Shown piece by piece: positions 1 through 8,200 of a DNA stretch of 24,829 bases. The position numbers and the translations under genes are program-made. How positions within the stretch are numbered: the stretch's first letter is position 1; each line of letters begins with the position of its first letter. The notes under the pieces are model-generated. The model did not search any database. It had not been told where the DNA came from and worked only from the letters and a program-made list of their open reading frames with translations. Source of the DNA: Candidatus Helarchaeota archaeon (GTDB lineage: Archaea > Asgardarchaeota > Lokiarchaeia > Helarchaeales > HEL-GB-A); assembly GCA_016840125.1 (NCBI GenBank), contig JAEOSY010000391.1:1-24829 (forward strand), in the 5' to 3' direction.

Positions 1-82
1 CTACCACGGTGGTCGCCATTCCAATAGCGCCCGCGTGGGCGCCTTACTCCTGCAACAGCAGGTCGAATCCCCCCCGTTGCCT

Positions 83-373
83 CTATCGACGGGCTAGGAC
101 AAGCTGTCTAAGTTTGTCCAAATTTATGGATAGAGTATGCCCGGCAATGGAAGTTAGATCAAAAAAGAATAGACCGTGAGCCTCGAAGGTTACATTAGGA
201 TAAACACCTATACCCCAAACAGTCCCGTAATTTGCTGTGGGAGCAGACTCGTGAACATATGTATCCATTGTGGCAGTGAAGTTATTTGTTGTGGCTACAG
301 CCGATGAAGGCGGGCACAGCATAGCTAGACATGTTAGAACAACAGCGAGCATTAAAAATCTGCGATATTTCAT
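83..373 (-). CDS. Secreted DNRLRE-type protein, 3' part apparently disrupted
   Basis: The 96-residue reading frame begins with a clear signal peptide (Lys-Arg start, hydrophobic stretch to about residue 24 ending Ser-Ser-Ala). It then shows the opening of a DNRLRE/CBM96-like surface domain: DTYV, then Ala-Asn-Tyr-Gly, then a F-D-L-T-S-I strand. Such domains are normally about 150 residues or longer and occur on secreted cell-surface proteins. Here similarity fades after the FDLTSI strand, around position 118, and a stop follows 12 codons later. The same place marks a jump to about 64% GC in bases 1-100. The start is supported by an AAGGAGA ribosome site 7 bases before the ATG. I infer a truncated gene, a frameshift, or an assembly junction. 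The domain assignment is fair; the real length is unknown. Confidence 0.6.
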   Translation of the reverse strand: MKYRRFLMLAVVLTCLAMLCPPSSAVATTNNFTATMDTYVHESAPTANYGTVWGIGVYPNVTFEAHGLFFFDLTSIAGHTLSINLDKLRQLVLARR

Positions 374-411
374 AAATCAGTCTCCTTTTCATTTTAGGAT
401 AACCTTTTAAG

Positions 412-443
412 AAGTTATAAAAATTTATAAATTTTTATAACTT
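412..443. promoter_or_regulatory. 32-bp perfect palindrome upstream of the DNRLRE-type gene
   Basis: The 16-base left half (AAGTTATAAAAATTTA) is followed immediately by its exact reverse complement, with no spacer, and symmetry ends one base beyond on each side. It lies 38 bp upstream of the ATG at 373 and contains TTTATAA-type motifs on both strands. It may be a symmetric operator overlapping an archaeal TATA box. It could also be a chance AT-only inverted repeat, but perfect 16-bp arms are long for chance even at this base composition. Confidence 0.5.
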
Positions 444-490
444 TTTGGAAGGTAATCACCTACCAGATTATTTCGAATTGAAAAATATGT

Positions 491-510
491 CGTGAAATTG
501 CGCTTTCACG
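491..510 (-). terminator. Hairpin after the tautomerase pair, possible terminator
   Basis: CGTGAAA and TTTCACG form a 7-bp stem around a 6-base loop, 38 bases beyond the stop of the second tautomerase gene. Read on the minus strand it is followed within a few bases by a run of five T. This suits transcription termination of the tautomerase operon, although an operator role cannot be excluded. Confidence 0.35.
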
Positions 511-547
511 TCAATCAAATCATTTTAAAAAAATGGGGAGGGAATAA

Positions 548-754
548 TTATTGAGGAGGTCCTGCATTTGGACGTGATTCCGTTGCGGATTTTCCATCAA
601 GCCCCCAATGGTATTTAGGAATTTCATACACGATTACTTCCACTACTTGGCGAGGGATACCTATATTCACGAACACGTCGGTAATACCCACAATAACCTT
701 CTTGATATTTTCCTCTGAAAATCCTTTCCATACATTTACATGAACAACTGGCAT
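548..754 (-). CDS. 4-oxalocrotonate tautomerase family protein, 68 aa
   Basis: This is a small tautomerase-superfamily subunit. The N-terminal Met-Pro-Val-Val-His gives the catalytic Pro once Met is removed, followed by a beta-alpha-beta unit and the late YHWGLDGK segment that matches the FGIGG region of 4-oxalocrotonate tautomerase. I chose the ATG at 754, because a GTG three codons upstream lies inside the ribosome site (GTGA, then 5 bases, then ATG) and would bury the Pro. By eye alignment to the Pseudomonas enzyme, Arg11 is replaced by Phe, Arg39 by Glu and Phe50 by Trp, so the classic dicarboxylate substrate is unlikely. It is the second gene of a tandem pair, 44 bases after its neighbour. 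Substrate unknown. Confidence 0.85.
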   Translation of the reverse strand: MPVVHVNVWKGFSEENIKKVIVGITDVFVNIGIPRQVVEVIVYEIPKYHWGLDGKSATESRPNAGPPQ

Positions 755-798
755 CTTTTTCACTACTAATTTTCAGTTAGAGAATATAATACTCATAA

Positions 799-1008
799 TT
801 ATTTTGCTTTACTCAATTTATCTATAAGGAGCTGTCCATTCGTTCCCACATTTTCAGGAGAATTTTCTCTTATTATTACAGTAACATGTGAGAATGCCTT
901 AGGATATCCATAAATTTCTTTAATTACAGTTGTAATTTCCTTCACAAGCTTTCGCTTTGTTTCAATATCACGTGGTGGTCCTTCTATTGTAATATTTGGT
1001 ATAATCAA
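799..1008 (-). CDS. 4-oxalocrotonate tautomerase family protein with unusual start
   Basis: This is a second tautomerase-like subunit of about 67-69 residues: Pro-Asn-Ile-Thr-Ile, a helix rich in Lys/Glu, a strand VTVIIRE and a C-terminal NVGTNGQ segment. Coordinates use the only conventional start codon (TTG at 1008). That codon abuts the GAGGTGA ribosome site and would put the expected catalytic Pro at residue 4. An ATA codon at 1002 lies directly before the Pro codon and is at a normal distance from the ribosome site. An Arg follows the Pro-Pro in the position of Arg11; the Arg39 position is Thr. It is probably co-transcribed with the following tautomerase, and the two may form a mixed oligomer, as in heterohexameric family members (inference). 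Confidence 0.8.
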   Translation of the reverse strand: MIIPNITIEGPPRDIETKRKLVKEITTVIKEIYGYPKAFSHVTVIIRENSPENVGTNGQLLIDKLSKAK

Positions 1009-1028
1009 TCACCTCTTTATTTCTTTGT

Positions 1029-1041
1029 TCTTTTTATATTC
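1029..1041 (-). promoter_or_regulatory. Possible TATA box for the tautomerase operon
   Basis: On the minus strand the segment reads GAATATAAAAAG, an archaeal TATA-like element 20-33 bases upstream of the first tautomerase start. A transcript starting about 25 bases downstream would have almost no leader. The rest of the 197-base divergent gap (1009-1205) is AT-rich and shows no gene. Confidence 0.35.
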
Positions 1042-1205
1042 TTAATCGTATCGATCGTGAATTTTTACTTTTTTCGAAATTTTAGAAAAATTATCTTTAT
1101 TTTTCTAACTATGCATTAGAAGAATGAGAAATAATAACATTAAAGAATATATTTTCGGTATTACATTGCATATAATTGAACGATTTCAATTAGAGAAATA
1201 CGAGT

Positions 1206-2126
1206 ATGGCATCATTTTCACTCTTAATTCAATGGAATGGATTGTTAATCAGTTTATCTTTGATAATCCTGCATATTTTCCATATGCGAGGTCCCTATAA
1301 GCTGCCTCTCATGAATTTTTTTCGATTTTTTACGCGATATGAACGATTTTTTATGCGTTTTATGTTTAAACTACTTAAAAATGATAATTTATACAAGAAT
1401 CGCTTGATCCGATTTATCCCCGAATTTGTAGCGTATTTCGCGGCAAATGGAGCCCAACCCAATATATACACGCTCCAACAATTAGAGAATGTTGTAGAAA
1501 TTCTATATCAACAAAATGGAGGATCCGAAAATTTTGGAGTCCTCTTCAGACCGTGTCCCTGTCGTGATGCCCAGCGGAACTACAGTAAAACGCTCCCCAA
1601 TATTACCGATATCCTATTCACCACTAATGCACAAGCTTTACGTAAAAATCGCGATAATATATTTGTATCCAAAAAGGTTTTACTCCGGAAATTACGAGAA
1701 TTTGATGAAAAGGGGTTGATTCATGTAGTACTCGGGTGTTTAGGACAAGAGGGACATGGAATCAATATCTGTAATTGCCATAAATCAGCTTGCTTTCTAC
1801 TTCAAGCGATAGTTGGACGCGGATTTCGGCGTGGTTTAAACCCAGGTCCCAGCATTGCAGTGTGTGATCAGAGTCATTGTAAAGGAATTGAGGATTGTGG
1901 GAAATGTTTAACCCGCTGTCCCTTTCATGCACGAATTAATGAGAATGGCAAGGGGGGTATTTTAGCAGATAGATGTTTTGGCTGCGGGCTTTGTGCGAAT
2001 AGTTGTGACTCAGGTGCCACTCAAATGACTCCGCGTCCGGGTTATAAGGAAACATATTTCCCCTTAGAATGGACACCGTTACAACCGAAGAAGCAAGATT
2101 TAGTTCCCCATTTATTAATTGATTAA
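1206..2126 (+). CDS. Membrane-associated 4Fe-4S cluster protein, 306 aa
   Basis: This protein has 15 cysteines. The C-terminal third carries a two-cluster ferredoxin domain: C225, C231, C234, C238-Pro, then C257, C260, C263, C267. Further upstream are a CPCR motif (C117, C119), C178, and a CNCHKSAC cluster (C189, C191, C196), arranged like archaeal and bacterial ferredoxin-domain proteins that have an extra cysteine-rich module before the ferredoxin. Residues 8-27 are hydrophobic and probably form a membrane anchor, followed by an aromatic/basic stretch. The likely role is electron transfer at the membrane; the partner is unknown and no redox enzyme subunit is adjacent. No clear ribosome site precedes the ATG; an internal ATG at residue 27 would remove the anchor. 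Confidence 0.75.
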   Translation: MASFSLLIQWNGLLISLSLIILHIFHMRGPYKLPLMNFFRFFTRYERFFMRFMFKLLKNDNLYKNRLIRFIPEFVAYFAANGAQPNIYTLQQLENVVEILYQQNGGSENFGVLFRPCPCRDAQRNYSKTLPNITDILFTTNAQALRKNRDNIFVSKKVLLRKLREFDEKGLIHVVLGCLGQEGHGINICNCHKSACFLLQAIVGRGFRRGLNPGPSIAVCDQSHCKGIEDCGKCLTRCPFHARINENGKGGILADRCFGCGLCANSCDSGATQMTPRPGYKETYFPLEWTPLQPKKQDLVPHLLID

Positions 2127-2221
2127 ACCTTTCAAGTTGCTAGCTTCATATATATAAATAATAAAAACTCATAGTCTATAATATATTATTACCAATTTTT
2201 GAATTTTGAGAGCTGATTGAA

Positions 2222-5200
2222 GTGAAAAAAATAATTTTTACTACATTTATAATATTTATTCTTATATGTCCCATGTTCTTTCTTTCAAATTTCTTAATCA
2301 ATTTTTCACAATCACCTATTCCGAAAACTGATTTAAGTTCAGTTCCTCTAAAATCCACAGCTTGGACTAATGCCTCTGTAATTTCAGATGATGCAACTGA
2401 TTGGAATACAGGGAACAGCAGGTATCCTGAAATTGCTATTGATGGAAATGGAGTTGTGCATGTCGTATGGTCGGATTATACCACGGGGATTTGGGGTACG
2501 GATGCTGAAATTTTCTATGCATCATATAATAGATCAGGGATTTGGTCAAACGGCACTGCAATCTCGGGACTTGGGCTTAATTCGTGGAACAATCAGCCGA
2601 GTATTACTCCAGATATTGCGGTTAGTGAAACTGGAACGCTTCACGTCGTATGGGCTGATTACACAGATGGAGAGTGGGGAAGTGATATAGAAATAATGTA
2701 TGCGAACTATACTAATACTGAGGGTTGGTCGAACGCCACCGCCTTTTCAGGCGTGGGAGTAAATTCATGGAATGATGGTACAAGTAGGTACCCTGCCGTT
2801 GCTGTAGATCCCTCGGGGGACGTACATGTTGTTTGGGAAGATAATACTGTTGGTGAGTGGGGTGCAGATTATGAGGTAATGTATTCGAAGTATGAGATAG
2901 GTTCCGGCTGGACAAATGCTACAATCCTCTCGGATAATGCTTCTGACTGGAACTTGGGTGCTAGTTATCGACCCGACATCGCTGTTGATAAGAGTGGAGT
3001 AGTCCATGTAGTTTGGTACGATTATTCTGATGGCCCTTGGGGGTCTGACATCGAAATATTATATAAGAAATACACACCGGGTTTTGGTTGGTCAGAGGTT
3101 CTGGGAATTTCTGGAGAAGGTGTCAATTCATGGAATATTGGCACTAGTAGGTATCCAGCCATTACAGTAGATGATGAAAAGATTGTTCATGTTGTTTGGG
3201 AGGATTATACAAATGGGGAATGGGGTTCTGATGGGGAAATTATGTATATGAATTATACCGAATTTGTTGGTTGGACGAATGCCACTGCCATTTCAGGCGT
3301 GGGTGTCAATTCATGGAATAATCAGAACAGTATTTATCCGTCAATTTTTGTTGATAACACTCAAACGGTACATGTTGCGTGGCAAGATGACACAGATGGG
3401 GAGTGGGGGATAGATTTTGAAATCATGTACACGTGTTATAATCATTTAGGTTGGTCCAATGCCTCAGTCATCTCAGATGATCACACTAAATGGAATAATG
3501 ATAGTAGTTGGTGGCCACAAATTGCGGTGGATGCTGTGGGGGAGGTTCATGTAGTTTGGGAAGATTATACTAATGGTCCTTGGGGTGGCGATTATGAGAT
3601 AATGCACACGAATCTGATACCCTCGACACCACCACCAGGTGCGTACATTTGGCAAAATGAGATGGTGTGGGATAATGTAGATTTAGGACTTTCTACTTTC
3701 TCTTCAGTCCTTGATTCACAAAATAACCCGCACATCGCCTATTATGATGATGTTAATATGGATCTGATTTACATCACTTGGAATGGTACTGCCTGGATTA
3801 ATCAGACCGTTGAGGATTGGAGTGATGTGGGGCGATATCCCTCCATCGCACTCGATTCGAACGGATACCCTCATATCAGCTATTATATCGATGGTCCCAA
3901 TGATGCATTAAAGTACGCAAAGTGGAATGGGACCGCTTGGGAGACTGAATATGTGGAAAATCCTGCTGACGAGGTTGGGTGGTATTCTAGCTTAGTTTTG
4001 GATGATAATAATCATCCTCATATAAGTTATATTGACGTAACTAACACAAGGCTGAAATATGCTCATTGGAATGGTAGCGTGTGGTTGATTCAACTTGCTG
4101 CCTCTAGTCCCTCTGTTGCAACACAAACGGATATTGCCCTAGATTCGAATGGTGATCCGCACATTTGCTATTCGAATTATGTTAGTCCTACTGAACGACA
4201 TTTTTATTATGCGTACTGGAATGACACTTTTTGGATCACCGAACGCATCCATGGTATTCCAATACGTAAGAGCGGTCAATTTTGTAGCATAGATATCGAT
4301 TCGAATGATCAAGCCCACTTTGCTTTCAAGTTCTCAGGTTCGTATGAGCATATTAAGTATGCATTCTGGAATGGAAGTGCTTGGCAGGCTGAAACGGTTG
4401 CACCCGTAGGAAACTTTCCAAGCTTAGTTCTGGATTCGAATGATATCCCGCATATTGCATACGGAGGTTATGGCCCCGAGTATGCAGTTAAAGTTGGAGA
4501 TACTTGGCATACTGAAAACGCGATAGAGAGTAATAGTGCATCATTTCCCAATTTAGCACTCGATACAAATGAGAAACCTCGAATTTGTTGGTATAACAGT
4601 TCAGACCAGAAAATATTTACTAGTAAGACCTTAGGTGTATCAAGAGTAGCTTTAACAAGCCCTAAACACAAGCATGTCTGGAACCCATCAGAGAACCAAA
4701 CGATAACGTGGACGGCAGTCAATGTAACCTCAATTGATATCGAATTATATTATAAAGGACTTGTTGAAGGAGATTTTTACAATTTTACAATTATTGCTAA
4801 CGGGATTAATGCCTCAGATGGGCGTTTTACATGGCAAATTCCTGAGGACTTCTTTGTCTGGAAACATTACGGGAGTAGTTTCTTCACGATAAATATCTCC
4901 TCAACTGAAGACGGAGATGTGTATGATTGCAGTAACTTTTTCAGGATCAGTCCACAGCGGGGATGGTTTAAAGAGCGAGTTGACCGTGGGGGTTCTGCAT
5001 TATCTAACGTCTATACGGATATCGCACTTGATAGCTATGGAAATCCACATTTGGTTTTTAGTGATAGTGAAGATGATCAACTCCGGTACTTGCATTGGGA
5101 TGGTGAATGGCAGTTGGAGATTCTAGAATCTGGAATAGGTGATATAGGCGAACATTGCGCTATTAAAATAGATTCAAGGAACTATCCCCACATTGTATAT

Positions 5201-8200
5201 TATGATCCCCTCAATTGGGAACTGAAATATGCTCGTATGAATGATAGCGGCTGGTTCATTGAGACTGTAGACTCAGGTTCTTTTCTTGGTCAATATTGTT
5301 CAGTAGATTTGGATTCATCAGATAATCCACATATTAGTTATTATTCAGGATCTGGCGTAAATTTGAAATACGCAAGATATAATGGGAAGCAGTGGTTTAT
5401 TGAGGATGTACAAACTGCAGGGGATGTTGGATTTGATACCTCGATTGCGTTGGATCCATCGGATTATCCTCACATCAGTTATCTAGATGCGAGTATTAGC
5501 GCGTTGAGATGTGCTCATTGGAATGGAACGCATTGGAATTTTGATATTGTGGATAATACAGCGACTGTAGGGCAATATACTTCAATTGCTGTGGATAATG
5601 AAAGCAAGATCCATATTAGTTATTACGATTACAATACAAATAATCTTAAATACGCATACTGGAATGGGTCCGAATGGATCATTGAATATATTGATTTTAT
5701 AGGAGATGTTGGTAAATTCTCCTCACTTGCACTTGATTCAAAGAACTTACCTCACATTGTCTATCAAGATCAGACGTATGCCGATATTGTATATACATTT
5801 TCCAATGGGACCGGTTGGTTCTTCCAAAATTTGGATGTATATAATGAGACGAGCTTTGATATTCATTGTTCAATAGTCTTAGATTCCCAGGACCGCCCTC
5901 ATATCAGTTACTATGGGGCTCGAATTTTTCTGGGGTATATGTTCTTAGTGAATGAAACAATTTTAGCATCACCCCCTCAAAGTTTGCAAGCCAATTTTAG
6001 TGATGGAAATATCCTGTTGAATTGGTCGGAACCCCATGATGATGGGGGAATGTTTGTTGAAAAGTATGATATCTATCGGGGAACAAGTTCGGGAACAGAA
6101 ACATATTATACGAGTGTATCAGCGACAACAACGACATATTTAGATCTCAGAGTAGAGAATAAAGAAAATTATTATTACTACGTAAGAGCAGTGACGTGGA
6201 TGGGGGAGTCTAACGCAAGTAATGAGGTATCTATTACACCAGATGCGACAGTACTGGTTGTTGATGATGATGCAGGGCAAACATATGAAACCTATTTCAA
6301 GCAGGCTTTGTTAGACAATGGAACTTCATATCGGGTTTGGGATCTGGATCAATTTGGAAATCCGAACTTTGCCAACCTTTCCCAGTATGAGGTGGTAGTT
6401 TGGACCACGGGAGCTGAATCGGGAAATACACTTACGTCAACCGATCAGAATAATTTAATGCAATATTTAGATATAAGTGGGAGGCTCTATCTCTCATCAC
6501 AAGATCTCTTGTTCGATTTAGGGACGAGCAACACCTTTGTCAACAATTATCTACATGTTACCGGCGTCACCAATGATGTTTCGTACCCTTCGGTGCAAGG
6601 TGTCGGTAGCGATCCAATTACGGATGTATTTGGTACCCTCGTTCTCAATTACACTTATACAAATGATGCGGACGAAATTACAATCGACGGATCTGCAACT
6701 CAAATTTTTACTAATCCCTCAACAAGCAATATAATTGGTAATAGGGTTGATAATGGAACATTTAAACTTGTGTTTACAGCTTTTGCATTTGAAGGGATTC
6801 AGAATCAAGACGCCTTAAAGGGCGAAGACTTCCTAAATAGAACATTAACATGGTTATTAGCGCCTCCTAATGATACAAAGTCACCCACAGTTAATAACCC
6901 TTCTGCTATTAATTACGCAGCAAATTCTACCAACGATTTTACCAATTGGATTCTTTCCGACAATGTAGCTGGGGGTTATTACCGAGTCTTACGGAACTCA
7001 AGCACTCATGTGGATTGGACCCCTTGGACTAGATGGATGAACTTGACTGTACCCGTAGATACAAACAATGGCATAGTAGTCTGGAAGTATACAATCCAAT
7101 ATAATGATTCACTTGGAAATTGGGGTTTACCGGATACCGTTTTAATCACAATCTTTGATAATACAGCACCCCTGTCCAACTCACCGATTGATACCAGCTA
7201 TCCTGCCAACTCTACATTAAATACCATTGACTGGATACTCACCGACAACGCGGGGAGCGGCGATTATCAAGTATTGAAGAATGATACGGTTTATTCGCCC
7301 TGGCAAAATTGGACGATAGGAGTAAATCTTGGAGTTCCAGTTGATACGAATAATGGGCTAGGAGCTTGGAACTACACTATACAGTTTAATGATTCTGTGG
7401 GAATTGGAGGTCTGCCAGATACGGTCATAATCACGATTTATGATAACACAACCCCAACATCAAACACGCCTCCTTCTGTAAGCCATAACTATAACACCTC
7501 AGCTACTATTGGTTGGATTCTCAATGATAACACAGGTCCAGGTTTATATCAAGTCCTCTTAAATGAGTCAGAGTATCAACCCTGGCAACCATGGTCAAGA
7601 GGGGTAAATTTAGCGGTTCCAATTAATACAACTAAAAATTTGGGAGTATGGAATTATACAATCCAATACAATGATTCAGAAGGACTTGAGGGAACGCCTC
7701 ACACAGTTATCATCACAATCATAGACAATCAGCCACCTACATCCAACTCACCGCCACCAGCGTCCTACGGAGCCAATTCAACCGGAAATACAATTGATTG
7801 GATATTGACAGACAATTATGCTGGAGGTAATATGCGAGTTTTACTAAATGACTCTGACTATTCACTGTGGAAGTCATGGACTAGTGGAGCGAACCTCGGA
7901 CTATTGGTTGATACTAATATCGGACTCGGCGATTGGAATTATACGGTCCAGTTTAATGATTCAATAGGTAATTGGGGTGTTTCCCACACAGTTATAATTA
8001 CCATCATTGACGATATTGCACCTCAATCGAGTTCACCACTGAATGCAAGCTATGGTTATGGGATTCCGGCCAACATCACATGGACTCTTATCGATAACCT
8101 AGCAGCAGGATATTATCGGGTCTTGCGGGAAGGAATACAATACCAAGGGTGGCAACAATGGACAAATAACTCGGCTTTAGACGTCTCAATTGATAGCATT

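Noticed and set aside
50..85. tRNA-like T-loop string GGTCGAATCC near the left edge
   Set aside because: The arms do not pair as a T stem, no acceptor, D or anticodon arm can be drawn on either strand, and one T of the TTCGAAT loop is missing.
755..763. GTG start three codons upstream for the second tautomerase
   Set aside because: It forms part of the ribosome site and would hide the catalytic Pro; the ATG at 754 is directly before Pro.
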